Positions 1 to 6,509 of a DNA stretch of 9,921 nucleotides are shown piece by piece; the first letter of the stretch is position 1, and every line of letters starts with the position of its first letter. The DNA is taken from assembly GCA_003168315.1 (NCBI GenBank), contig PMSP01000378.1, positions 1-9,921 of the forward strand, written 5' to 3'. The notes under the pieces are model-generated. The model worked only from the letters and a program-made list of their open reading frames with translations. It had not been told where the DNA came from and did not search any database. Made by a program: the position numbers and the translations under genes. This DNA is from Opitutaceae bacterium. Lineage in GTDB: Bacteria; Verrucomicrobiota; Verrucomicrobiia; Opitutales; Opitutaceae.

Positions 1-272
1 CAGGCTGCCTCCTGCTCGGCGAAGTGCTCGCAAAGTCGGGTGGCGGCCCGGTCGTGGACATACTCAGGGAGGGCCTCACGATCGCCGGATGGGTGGCCAT
101 GTGGCGCCCGCTGGAAATCTACCTGTACGACTGGTGGCCATTGTTGGAGGAACGGCGCCGGCTCGATCTTCTGGCCAGGATCAAGGTGCGGATTGAGATG
201 CCCCAGGACGGTACGGCGTTCCCGGTCGGCAATGAAACCGACAAGGAACAATTTCATAAGGCTGCGGCCTGA
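1..272 (+). CDS. 3' end of a conserved membrane-associated protein (5' truncated)
   Basis: The reading frame is open from base 3 and ends at TGA 270-272, leaving 89 residues of a protein that begins outside the window. The visible part opens with a hydrophobic stretch (GCLLLGEVLA), followed by a conserved-looking block, LREGLTIAGWVAMWRPLEIY and then LYDWWPLLEERRRLDLL. It ends in a polar tail. An in-frame GTG at 24 could start a short ORF, but the frame continues upstream without a stop, so a cut-off longer gene is more likely. I recall the GWVAMWRPLEI-LYDWWP pattern from uncharacterised bacterial membrane proteins, but I cannot name the family or its role. It is transcribed towards the PadR gene, but a 97-bp AT-rich gap separates them, so it is probably a separate unit. 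Confidence 0.7.
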   Translation, partial: GCLLLGEVLAKSGGGPVVDILREGLTIAGWVAMWRPLEIYLYDWWPLLEERRRLDLLARIKVRIEMPQDGTAFPVGNETDKEQFHKAAA

Positions 273-278
273 AGATCG

Positions 279-306
279 TTACGATTCGAATGGGTTAAAA
301 TATATT
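279..306 (+). promoter_or_regulatory. Candidate promoter for the padR-pspC pair
   Basis: TTACGA (279-284) and TATATT (301-306) are separated by 16 bases in the only AT-rich part of this region. They resemble sigma70 -35 and -10 elements. Initiation would fall near 313 and give a leader of about 57 bases containing the inverted repeat at 330-351. A TTGACC at 305-310 is an alternative -35, but I find no good -10 at the right distance. This is a by-eye match only. Confidence 0.3.
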
Positions 307-329
307 GACCGCAACCTTTTTTGTTTCCA

Positions 330-351
330 CTACCTTTATTTAACAAGGTAG
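330..351 (+). promoter_or_regulatory. Perfect inverted repeat, probable PadR operator
   Basis: CTACCTT (330-336) and AAGGTAG (345-351) are exact reverse complements, separated by the 8-base AT-rich spacer TATTTAAC. The right arm ends 18 bases before the padR start. Some PadR-family regulators are known to bind dyads whose short arms are separated by about 8 bases, and they often repress their own operon. The position and geometry fit autoregulation of padR-pspC. The same sequence could form a 7-bp RNA hairpin in the leader. Binding itself is inferred. Confidence 0.55.
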
Positions 352-369
352 CTTGGACCATCAATCGCG

Positions 370-726
370 ATGATCATCAACGAGAAATTCACAGCCATCA
401 GGAAGGGGCTCCTCGAGTTCCTGGTGCTGAAGATCGTCGCCGCCGACAAGGTCTACGTCGCCGACATCCTGGGACAGCTGAGCGGCACGGAATTCGCGAC
501 CCAGGAGGGGACGCTCTACCCGCTCCTCAGCAAGATGCGCCGCGAGGAGCTCGTGGACTATGAGTGGAAGGAATCCGAGGCGGGTCCGCCGAGGAAGTAC
601 TACCAGCTGACGGCCAAGGGCCGCGAGCAGCTGCGGGAGACATCCGAATATTGGCAGAAGATCAGCGAGACAGTGAAGGCCCTCGGCAAGGATCCCGGAC
701 AACCAACTAAGGACACACCCCGATGA
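370..726 (+). CDS. PadR-family transcriptional regulator
   Basis: This 118-residue protein has the size of the short PadR class. It is a winged-helix DNA-binding protein with a dimerising C-terminal helix. Residues 12-24 (KGLLEFLVLKIVA) form helix 1, and YVADILGQL (29-37) and EGTLYPLLSKMRREELV (46-62) form the recognition region. PPRKYYQLTAKGREQL (73-88) is the characteristic PadR wing followed by the start of the last helix. It probably represses its own operon through the inverted repeat just upstream. The start has no clear Shine-Dalgarno sequence; AAGG at 345-348 is too distant. The stop codon overlaps the start of the PspC gene (ATGA), indicating translational coupling. PadR beside PspC is a recurrent pairing, supporting a role in envelope or membrane stress control. 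The ligand is unknown. Confidence 0.93.
   Translation: MIINEKFTAIRKGLLEFLVLKIVAADKVYVADILGQLSGTEFATQEGTLYPLLSKMRREELVDYEWKESEAGPPRKYYQLTAKGREQLRETSEYWQKISETVKALGKDPGQPTKDTPR
709..713 (+). promoter_or_regulatory. Shine-Dalgarno site for the PspC gene
   Basis: AAGGA lies 9 bases before the ATG at 723, inside the end of padR. It is the only well-spaced purine-rich ribosome binding site in the window, and it fixes the start of the downstream gene within the ATGA overlap. Confidence 0.55.
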
Positions 727-1931
727 ACAAAGTGATCACGATCAACCTGAATGGAACCGCCTACCAGCTTGAGGAGGACGGCTACGAGGCGCTCCGCACC
801 TACATGGAGTCCGCCGCCCGCCGGCTCGACGGCAATCCCGACAAGGCGGAGATCATCGCCGACATCGAGCAGTCGATCGGCGACAAGTTCCGTGCCCTGC
901 TGGGCGCCGTCAAAAACGTGGTGGCGACGAAGGAGGTCCAGGACGTCATCGCGGAGATGGGCCCGGTCCAGGACGGCTCGGAGGCGAACGAGACGCCCGC
1001 CGCCGCACCGTCCGCCGGCCGCGGGCCGGCCGGCGGGGGTTCGAAGGAGGGCCCCGCCGCCGGGGCGGCTGCCAGTGCGGGCGCAAAACTCCCCAAGCGC
1101 CTCTACAGGATACGGGAGGGGGCGAAGATCGGCGGCGTCTGCAACGGGCTCGCGGCCTACTTCGGCATCGAGGTCACGATCGTCCGCCTGCTCTTCGTGT
1201 TCCTGTTCCTCACGTTCGGGTCAGGGATCCTGGTCTACATCATCATGATGCTCGTGATCCCCGAGGCCAACACGGCGGCGGAGGTCTCCGAGGCCTTCGG
1301 CGAGCCCTTCACCGCCGAGGAGTTCATCCGCCGGGGCCGGGAGGGGTACTATGCCGGGATGCGGACCTTCGGGGACAAGAGGGCCTACCGGGAGTGGAAG
1401 CGGCGCTTCAAGCGGGAGATGCGCCAGCACAAGAACGATTTCAAGCGGGAGGTGCACCAGAACCTGCGTAAGTGGCGCTGGGACTGGGGCCACCAGTGGG
1501 GGCCAAGTCCCGCGAACCACGAGCACTGGTTCGCGGCCTCCTTCCTCTCCCTCCTGATCACAATCGTGTCGCTCATCGGCCTCTGCGCGGTTGCCTCCCT
1601 TGTCCTGACGGGATCGGTGTTCACCCTGGGCCTTCCGGTCGGCATGCCCCTCTGGGTCGGAGTCGTCTTCCTGATCCTCATCTTCCACATCCTCAAGTGG
1701 CCGCTCAAGGCGGCGAGGCGCGCCACGTACTACCATTACGGCGTCCCCTACGGGCCGGTCCAGGGATTCTTCTCGTTCGCCTGGTGCTCGGTGGGGTGGA
1801 TCGTCTTCATCCTGGCGGTGGTGTGGCTTGCGAACCATTCCTCCCCGAGGTCCCACGAGGTGCTGGGACAGCTGCGGCACGAGGCGCACCGCGCCGTCGA
1901 CGCCGTCAGCGACTGGTGGAACAAGCCCTGA
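723..1931 (+). CDS. PspC-domain membrane protein with N-terminal coiled/helical region
   Basis: The protein has 402 residues. Residues 1-82 (MNKVITINLNG through VQDVIAEMGP) form a soluble helical region often found ahead of PspC domains in Bacteroidota and Verrucomicrobiota. Residues 83-122 are a low-complexity Ala/Gly/Pro linker. The PspC domain spans about 125-182 (LYRIREGAKIGGVCNGLAAY, then a membrane helix about 154-179 ending MMLVIPE). A charged stretch at 195-260, rich in Arg, Lys and Trp, is followed by three more hydrophobic helices (about 268-296, 303-324 and 349-371). In enterobacteria PspC senses envelope stress and helps control the phage-shock response. Here no PspA or PspB is nearby, and control more likely comes from the overlapping PadR. 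The last 25 residues (HEVLGQLRHEAHRAVDAV) look like an amphipathic helix. The precise role is unknown. Confidence 0.9.
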   Translation: MNKVITINLNGTAYQLEEDGYEALRTYMESAARRLDGNPDKAEIIADIEQSIGDKFRALLGAVKNVVATKEVQDVIAEMGPVQDGSEANETPAAAPSAGRGPAGGGSKEGPAAGAAASAGAKLPKRLYRIREGAKIGGVCNGLAAYFGIEVTIVRLLFVFLFLTFGSGILVYIIMMLVIPEANTAAEVSEAFGEPFTAEEFIRRGREGYYAGMRTFGDKRAYREWKRRFKREMRQHKNDFKREVHQNLRKWRWDWGHQWGPSPANHEHWFAASFLSLLITIVSLIGLCAVASLVLTGSVFTLGLPVGMPLWVGVVFLILIFHILKWPLKAARRATYYHYGVPYGPVQGFFSFAWCSVGWIVFILAVVWLANHSSPRSHEVLGQLRHEAHRAVDAVSDWWNKP

Positions 1932-1976
1932 TAAATTCTGTTTGTCTCGGCGGGGCCGGAGGTTCCTCGTTTCCCC

Positions 1977-2822
1977 ATGAAATCCCTCCTCATAGCCCTC
2001 CTCGGCGCGGCGACGGTGTCCGCCGCCGGCGTCACCGACCACCTCGGCCTGCAGCTCTACAGCGTCCGCAGCGTGGGCAAGGCGCAGGGCTGGGCCGCCG
2101 CCCTCGACAAGGCGAAGGAGCTCGGGTTCACGTACATCGAGGGTGGGCCGCCGCCGAAGGGCGTGACGCTTGACCAGTACAAGGCCGAGCTCGCCTCCCG
2201 CGGCCTCGTCCTGCCGAGCACGGGGTACGCCTACGAGCGCCTGACGAAGGACATCTCGAGCGCGGTCGCCCAGGCGAAGGCCCTCGGCGTCCAGTATGTC
2301 ATGGTGGCCTGGGTCCCCCACAAGGACGACGAGGGCTTCACGAGCGACGAGGCCACCAAGGCCGCGGCCGACTTCAACGCCTGGGGGGAGGCGTTCAATG
2401 CCGCGGGCATCACGTTCGCCTACCATGCGCACGGCTATGAGTTCCGCCCGCTCCCGGACGGCACCAACCTCTTCGACTTTATCGTCAAGAACACGAACCC
2501 GAAGTTTGTCTCCTTCGAGATGGACGTCTTCTGGGTCACGCACGGCGGCCAGGACCCGGTGAAGCTCCTCGAGAAGTACCCCGACCGCTGGGTCCTCATG
2601 CACGTTAAGGACATCAGGAAGGGGGCGCCGACCGGCATCTACACCGGGCACGCCCCCGCGACGGACGACGTCGCGGTGGGCTCGGGCCAGGTCGACTGGC
2701 CGGCCGTCTTCACGGAGGCGCAGAAGGTCGGGGTCAAGTGGTACTTCATCGAGGACGAGTCCGACACGCCCTTCGAGAACATCCCGAAGAGCGTCGCCTA
2801 CGTGAAGTCCCTCGGGATGTGA
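1977..2822 (+). CDS. Exported sugar phosphate isomerase/epimerase-like TIM-barrel protein
   Basis: The protein has 281 residues and belongs to the xylose-isomerase-like TIM-barrel superfamily (IolE, tagatose/psicose epimerase relatives). Residues 1-17 (MKSLLIALLGAATVSAA) form a signal peptide, so it should be periplasmic or secreted. GLQLYSVR (24-31) is the typical first strand, and ELGFTYIEG (48-56) follows. Likely metal and active-site positions are the YHAH motif (H150, H152), E181/D183 in FEMDVFW, H209 in LMHVKD and E259 in FIEDES. All strands to the C-terminal AYVKSLGM are present, so the gene looks intact. The substrate cannot be read from sequence; a sugar or inositol-type compound is probable. 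GGAGG at 1958-1962 lies 14 bases before the ATG, longer than ideal. It sits 45 bp behind the PspC gene on the same strand, so co-transcription is possible without an obvious functional link. Confidence 0.88.
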   Translation: MKSLLIALLGAATVSAAGVTDHLGLQLYSVRSVGKAQGWAAALDKAKELGFTYIEGGPPPKGVTLDQYKAELASRGLVLPSTGYAYERLTKDISSAVAQAKALGVQYVMVAWVPHKDDEGFTSDEATKAAADFNAWGEAFNAAGITFAYHAHGYEFRPLPDGTNLFDFIVKNTNPKFVSFEMDVFWVTHGGQDPVKLLEKYPDRWVLMHVKDIRKGAPTGIYTGHAPATDDVAVGSGQVDWPAVFTEAQKVGVKWYFIEDESDTPFENIPKSVAYVKSLGM

Positions 2823-2823
2823 G

Positions 2824-2854
2824 GCGGGCGGCCGCGGCTAGCGGCGCGGCCCGC
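2824..2854. terminator. GC-rich hairpin between convergent genes
   Basis: GCGGGC (2824-2829) pairs with GCCCGC (2849-2854), and inside it GCCGC (2831-2835) pairs with GCGGC (2841-2845) around a 5-base loop, with small asymmetry. It lies at the meeting point of the isomerase gene (stop at 2822) and queF (stop at 2838), where a shared terminator would be expected. There is no T tract on either strand, so it is not a classical intrinsic terminator. Confidence 0.3.
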
Positions 2855-3206
2855 GGCGCCCGGGCTTCCACGCGGCCGTGATGACCGAGGTGACGCCCCC
2901 CCTTCCCTTCCAGTCGGACACGACGGTGAGGCTCCTCGGCCTCATCAGCGACCCGAGGTCGTCGCATATCTTGTTCGTCACCGCCTCGAAGAATATCCCC
3001 TCGTTTCGGAACGCGTGGAAGTAGAGCTTGAGCGACTTGAGCTCCACGCACGAGCGGTCGGGGACGTAGCGGATCGTGATCGAGCCGAAATCCGGGTGCC
3101 CGGTGATCGGGCAGATCGAGGTGAACTCGTGATGCGTGTGCTCGATCACGTAGTCACGCCCCGGCGCGGGGTTCGGGAACAGCTCGAGTATCCTGGGATT
3201 GGCCAT
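2838..3206 (-). CDS. queF: NADPH-dependent 7-cyano-7-deazaguanine reductase (preQ1 synthase)
   Basis: QueF reduces the nitrile preQ0 to the amine preQ1 with two NADPH in the cytoplasm, a step of queuosine tRNA modification. This is the short, single-domain (type I) form, 122 residues from the chosen ATG. The signature is clear: LFPNPAPGRDYVIEH near the N-terminus, then EFTSICPITGHPDFGSI (27-43) with the nucleophile Cys32 and Asp39. The QueF motif VELKSLKLY (54-62) follows, then FRNEGIFFE (66-74), with E74 probably matching the substrate-binding glutamate. The position before E74 is Phe, where the Bacillus subtilis enzyme, as I remember it, has His. The frame also allows a start at 3260 adding 18 residues, but homologues begin close to the ILELFPNPAPGRDY block, so 3206 is preferred. 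No other queuosine genes are in the window. It converges on the isomerase gene. Confidence 0.93.
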   Translation of the reverse strand: MANPRILELFPNPAPGRDYVIEHTHHEFTSICPITGHPDFGSITIRYVPDRSCVELKSLKLYFHAFRNEGIFFEAVTNKICDDLGSLMRPRSLTVVSDWKGRGGVTSVITAAWKPGRRGPRR

Positions 3207-3549
3207 GGTCCGAAGGCGATCAAAGCCCAAAATCCGGGGCGGGCAATCCCCCCGTGCCATGGGGTCGAGGGGGCGCCCTGGAGTTTCCCGGCTCGACGCG
3301 GCATCGCTCTCTTAGGAGAGGCCGCTTCCAGCCCTGGGAGCGCCGAGGGCCGGAGACATTACTTAAGTCATTTATTATCAGAATGTAGGAGCCTTGGCAG
3401 CCGGGAATATGGCAACCTCGGGTTTTCCCCAATGTCTACGGGGTTCGTGCGTTCTTTTTTCCCCTTCCCTGCGTCATTCGTTCGGGTTCACCGGGCCTCG
3501 ATCCAGGCACGGCGGCAACCCGCTCGGCAGATATCCAGAAACACCACCC
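3207..3549. other. Divergent intergenic region between queF and the NHL-propeller gene
   Basis: These 343 bases must hold the leaders and promoters of both flanking genes. Most is GC-rich. The single AT-rich island is 3355-3390, which includes ACTTAAGT and a short ACATT/AATGT inverted repeat (3356-3360 with 3382-3386). A small perfect hairpin CTCTC-TTAG-GAGAG lies at 3307-3320. I see no convincing coding region; frames open here are not protein-like. The queF leader would be about 165 bases, but I find no preQ1 riboswitch pattern in it. Confidence 0.5.
3372..3400 (-). promoter_or_regulatory. Candidate promoter for queF
   Basis: On the minus strand CTGCCA (3400-3395) is followed 17 bases later by TAATAA (3377-3372), preceded by TG as in an extended -10. 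GATAAT at 3379-3374 is an alternative -10 with a 15-base spacer. It lies in the only AT-rich island of this gap. This is a weak by-eye match. Confidence 0.25.
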
Positions 3550-5763
3550 ATGCATAAGATCCAGCGCCCGTTCCCCGGGCGATCCCTCCGAAACATCGCT
3601 CTCTGCCTGCCCGTGATGGCGTCCCTTGCCTCGCCGCTCGCGGCGCAAAGCGACTATGCCACCCCCTTCGCCTTTACGGACTATGCGGGATCGGGCGCCT
3701 CCGGGAGCGCGGACGGTACGGGAGCCGCGGCCCGCTTCAACGAGCCCTACGGCGTCGCCCTGGACTCGGCGGGCAACCTCTATGTCGCCGACAAGAACAA
3801 CGACACGATCCGGGTGATCACCACGGCGGGCGCCGTGACCACCCTCGCGGGCATGGCCGGGATGCAGGGAAGCACCGACGCCACCGGAAACCTCGCCAGC
3901 TTCGACGGTCCCACCGGGATCACGGTTGGTAGCGGCGGCGACCTCTACGTCGCCGACTCCCTCAACAACACGATCCGCCGGGTCACGTCCTCCGGGTCCG
4001 TGTCGACGGTGGCCGGGGTTCCAGGGAGCGCGGGATCGACGGACGGCCCGGGCTCCGCCGCCCTCTTCAGCCAGCCGAGCGGCATCGCGATCGATTCCAC
4101 CGGCAACCTCTTTGTCACGGATTTCGCGAACAACACGATCCGCGAGATCACGCAGGCGGGCGTCGTGACGACGCTGGTCGGGACGGCGGGCACCCCCGGC
4201 AGCACGGACAGCACGGGCGTCTCCGCCTACTTCAGGAGTCCGATCGGGATCACGATCGACCCGAGCGGCAACCTCTACGTGACGGACACCGGCAACAACA
4301 CGATCCGCAAGATCACGCCGGGGGGCACCACGACGACCCTCGCCGGCATGGCCGGGACCTCGGGCACCGCGGATGGGACCGGCACGGCTGCACGGTTCAA
4401 CAGCCCGCGAGGGATCACGATCGACAGCTCCGGCAACCTCTATGTCGCGGACTCCGGCAATTCCACGATCCGCAAGATAACGGCCGCCGGTGCGGTGACG
4501 ACCCTCGCGGGCTCCCCGGGCAGCTTCGCGAACTCACCCGGGACGGGCGCCTTCGCGCTCTTCGACGTGCCGGTCGGGATTGCGGTGGACGGGAGCGGCA
4601 ACCTCTACGTCGCCCAGGAGCTGGGAGACATCATCAGCAAGGGCGCCGTCACGACCACGAGCATCCCGGTCATCACGGGGCAGCCTGTCAGCCAGGCCAT
4701 CGCGGCCGGAAGCACCGTCGCCTTCCACGCGGCCTCAAGCGGGCTTCCCGCCCCCACCTACCAGTGGTATTTCAACGGGACCGCCCTCTCAAACGGGGGC
4801 AACGTGTCCGGCGCCACCGGCCCGACGCTCCTGATCACCGGCGCGTCGGCCCCCAACGCCGGCAGCTATTCCTTCAAGGCCACCAACTCCTCGGGCACCG
4901 TCCAGAGCAGCGCGGCGACGCTTGCGATCAGCTCCTCGACCGACGTCGGCCGGCTGATCAACATCTCGTGCCGCTCGCAGGTGGGGACCGGGGCCAACAT
5001 CCTGATCTCGGGATTCGTGGTCGGCGGGGCTGGGACGGCCGGCTCGGAGCCCCTCCTCGTCCGCGCCTCGGGCCCCGCGCTCGCGGCCTTCGACGTCGCC
5101 GGGCTCCTGCCCGACCCCGAGCTCCAGATCTTCTCGGGCATGGTGGTCCTCGGCACGAACATGGGCTGGGGCGGGAATGCCGCGATCGCGAGCGCGGCGT
5201 CCGCCGTGGGCGCCTTCCCCTGGACCAGCCCGTCGAGCGACGACTCGGCCCTCCTGGAGAGCCTGTCCCCCGGCGCCTACACGGCCCAGATCTCCGGCCA
5301 GTCCGGCGACACGGGCGTGGCGCTCGTCGAGGTCTACGACAACACGCCCTCGCACACGGCGGCCTCGCCCAGGCTCATCAACATCTCCGCGCGCACCCAG
5401 GTTGGGACCGGCGGCAGCATCCTGATCGCGGGCTTCGTGATCGGGGGCTCCACCTCGAGGACGGTCCTCATCCGCGCCTCGGGCCCCGCGCTTGCCGCCT
5501 TCAATGTCGCGGGAACGCTCCCGGACCCGGAGCTCCAGCTCTATGCCGGCAGCTCGTCGCTCCTCGCGGCGAACGACGGCTGGGGCGGCGACCCGGTGAT
5601 CGCCGCGGCCGCGGCCTCGGTGAACGCCTTCGCATGGACGAGTCCCACGAGCAATGACTCGGCGCTCCTCGTCACGCTCGCCCCCGGCGCCTACACGGCG
5701 CAGGTCTCCGGGGCCAGCGGCGACACCGGTGTCGCGCTGATCGAGGTCTACGAGGTTCCCTGA
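3550..5763 (+). CDS. Exported six-bladed NHL-propeller protein with Ig-like and tandem C-terminal modules
   Basis: The protein has 737 residues. The start at 3550 is chosen because it directly precedes a signal peptide (RNIALCLPVMASLASPLAAQ, cleavage near residue 33). The open frame extends to 3394, but that stretch is not protein-like. Residues 41-370 are six NHL/SMP-30-type propeller blades with core GNLYVADxxNNTIRxIT and linker GxVTTLAG. The anchor glycines fall at 75, 130, 185, 240, 295 and 350, exactly 55 residues apart. Blade six is degenerate. Residues 372-461 form an Ig-like domain (ITGQPVSQAIAAGSTVAF, YQWYFNGTAL, NAGSYSFKATNSSG) lacking both canonical cysteines. Residues 467-597 and 608-735 are two copies of a module with RLINIS, RASGPALAAF, PDPELQ, WGG, PGAYTAQ and GDTGVALxEVY. 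It probably binds protein or carbohydrate outside the cell; no catalytic residues are recognisable. There is no clear Shine-Dalgarno site. The stop overlaps the convergent DoxX gene by 16 bp. Confidence 0.88.
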   Translation: MHKIQRPFPGRSLRNIALCLPVMASLASPLAAQSDYATPFAFTDYAGSGASGSADGTGAAARFNEPYGVALDSAGNLYVADKNNDTIRVITTAGAVTTLAGMAGMQGSTDATGNLASFDGPTGITVGSGGDLYVADSLNNTIRRVTSSGSVSTVAGVPGSAGSTDGPGSAALFSQPSGIAIDSTGNLFVTDFANNTIREITQAGVVTTLVGTAGTPGSTDSTGVSAYFRSPIGITIDPSGNLYVTDTGNNTIRKITPGGTTTTLAGMAGTSGTADGTGTAARFNSPRGITIDSSGNLYVADSGNSTIRKITAAGAVTTLAGSPGSFANSPGTGAFALFDVPVGIAVDGSGNLYVAQELGDIISKGAVTTTSIPVITGQPVSQAIAAGSTVAFHAASSGLPAPTYQWYFNGTALSNGGNVSGATGPTLLITGASAPNAGSYSFKATNSSGTVQSSAATLAISSSTDVGRLINISCRSQVGTGANILISGFVVGGAGTAGSEPLLVRASGPALAAFDVAGLLPDPELQIFSGMVVLGTNMGWGGNAAIASAASAVGAFPWTSPSSDDSALLESLSPGAYTAQISGQSGDTGVALVEVYDNTPSHTAASPRLINISARTQVGTGGSILIAGFVIGGSTSRTVLIRASGPALAAFNVAGTLPDPELQLYAGSSSLLAANDGWGGDPVIAAAAASVNAFAWTSPTSNDSALLVTLAPGAYTAQVSGASGDTGVALIEVYEVP
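3670..4659 (+). repeat. Six in-frame 165-bp (55-residue) NHL propeller repeats
   Basis: The segment consists of six consecutive units of exactly 165 bp within the NHL gene. Recurrent DNA cores such as GGCAACCTCTA(T/C)GTCGC and ACACGATCCGC mark each unit. Units one to five are well conserved. The sixth loses the aspartate after NLYVA and the NNTIR motif, as expected for a closing blade or a decaying copy. Confidence 0.85.
4948..5754 (+). repeat. Tandem C-terminal module pair, copy in the NHL protein
   Basis: Copy 1 (4948-5340) and copy 2 (5371-5754) each encode about 130 residues with the order RLINIS, VGTG, ILI-GF, RASGPALAAF, PDPELQ, GWGG, TSP, DSALL, PGAYTAQ, SGDTGVAL, EVY. Copy 1 carries SCR and an EPLLVRASGP segment; copy 2 carries SAR and TVLIRASGP. 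The same two subtypes occur in the same order in the arylsulfotransferase-family protein on the opposite strand. Confidence 0.85.
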
Positions 5764-6509
5764 CCGGGGCTTTCCCCGTTCTTCAAGGTTCCCGCCAGGG
5801 CAAAGGCGCCGCCGCTCCACGACAGGGTGTGGAACAGGGACGTCCATAGGTTGACGTCCCTGACCGCCGCGAACGCCAGCGGCGCGTTCACGAGGACCCC
5901 GAAGAGGACGATCATCACCCCCGAGAGGGTGGCGGCCCAGCGCGCCTTGACCTTCAGGATGATGCCCGCCCCCGCGGCCAGGAGCGCTGCGCCGCAGAAA
6001 TAAGCCCAGAACAGGTGCCACGGGATCCAGGAGGGGACCAGCGTCGCCACATACCTTGCGGAGTGGACGTGCGCGTACCCGAAATAGATCATAGCCAGCC
6101 CCAAAAGAAACCGCCCGAGCAGGATGAGGCCCTCCCATGCGGCGACGATGCCGGGATAGGCCTCCATTCGGCCCAATGCGCCCGACGGGAGCGAAGCGGC
6201 GACAAGGAAGGCGCCCCCGCAGATCGCGGATGCCTCGCACAGATTGCCCGCCGGAAACGTCGGGGAGCTCGGGTCCGCGACCACGAGCGGGATGCTCCGA
6301 AGCACGATCCAGAGAAGGAGCAGGATCCCGAGGAGCGTGGACGCCAGCCTGGCGCCCTTGTTGGCGATGATGGACGCACCGCAGAGGATCAGGAAGGCCC
6401 CCGCGGCGCATTCGGTGAATGGCGTGCCCGGAAGGCCCACGGGCCACGACGGGGCGACCGCGGCGATGGAATGGGCGTAGAGGAGCACGACGACCCCGTA
6501 GGCGGCCAT
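5748..6509 (-). CDS. DoxX-like integral membrane protein with an internal duplication
   Basis: From ATG 6509 this encodes 253 very hydrophobic residues made of two similar halves. The second half starts at GRFLLGLAMIYFGYAHV (132-148), continues LVPSWIPWHLFWAYFCG and ends near AFALAG (235-240). The first half matches it with APSW, FTECAAGAFLILCG and a third helix (LLGILLLLWIVLRSIP). Each half has about four membrane helices, and the GR-hydrophobic-FGYAH and VPSW features recall the DoxX/DoxD family; function is unknown. The ATG at 6509 falls inside the expected first helix: the upstream codons read GRLLYAAAM, matching GRFLLGLAM of the second half, but no ATG, GTG or TTG exists in that frame before a stop. 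The original start was probably at 6589 in another frame (next entry). The last 16 bases overlap the convergent NHL gene. It may follow the arylsulfotransferase-family gene in one transcript. Confidence 0.8.
   Translation of the reverse strand: MAAYGVVVLLYAHSIAAVAPSWPVGLPGTPFTECAAGAFLILCGASIIANKGARLASTLLGILLLLWIVLRSIPLVVADPSSPTFPAGNLCEASAICGGAFLVAASLPSGALGRMEAYPGIVAAWEGLILLGRFLLGLAMIYFGYAHVHSARYVATLVPSWIPWHLFWAYFCGAALLAAGAGIILKVKARWAATLSGVMIVLFGVLVNAPLAFAAVRDVNLWTSLFHTLSWSGGAFALAGTLKNGESPGQGTS
5765..5783 (+). terminator. Probable intrinsic terminator of the NHL gene
   Basis: CGGGG (5765-5769), loop CTTT, CCCCG (5774-5778), then TTCTT. The hairpin begins two bases after the TGA of the NHL gene. 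The stem is short and the T tract imperfect. It lies inside the 3' end of the convergent DoxX-like gene, so it must also be compatible with that coding sequence. Confidence 0.4.

Noticed and set aside
1221..2651. Long minus-strand ORF of 476 codons opposite the PspC and isomerase genes
   Set aside because: It is Arg/Glu/Asp-rich with no recognisable domain and spans two clearly real plus-strand genes. Such antisense frames are common in high-GC DNA.
3207..3371. preQ1 riboswitch in the queF leader
   Set aside because: Considered because queF is often riboswitch-controlled and the leader is about 165 bases. I could not find the short pseudoknot pattern with its A-rich tail ahead of the start. 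A covariance-model search would settle it.
3394..3549. N-terminal extension of the NHL protein from the ATG at 3394
   Set aside because: The 52 added residues are not protein-like and would bury the signal peptide that begins at 3550.
3670..4659. CRISPR-like or satellite repeat array
   Set aside because: The 165-bp periodicity is in frame and explained by propeller blades; units are too long and too diverged for CRISPR repeats.
4789..6447. Minus-strand ORF of 552 codons opposite the NHL gene and across the DoxX-like gene
   Set aside because: Its composition is typical of an antisense shadow and it conflicts with the strong protein features of the NHL and DoxX-like proteins.
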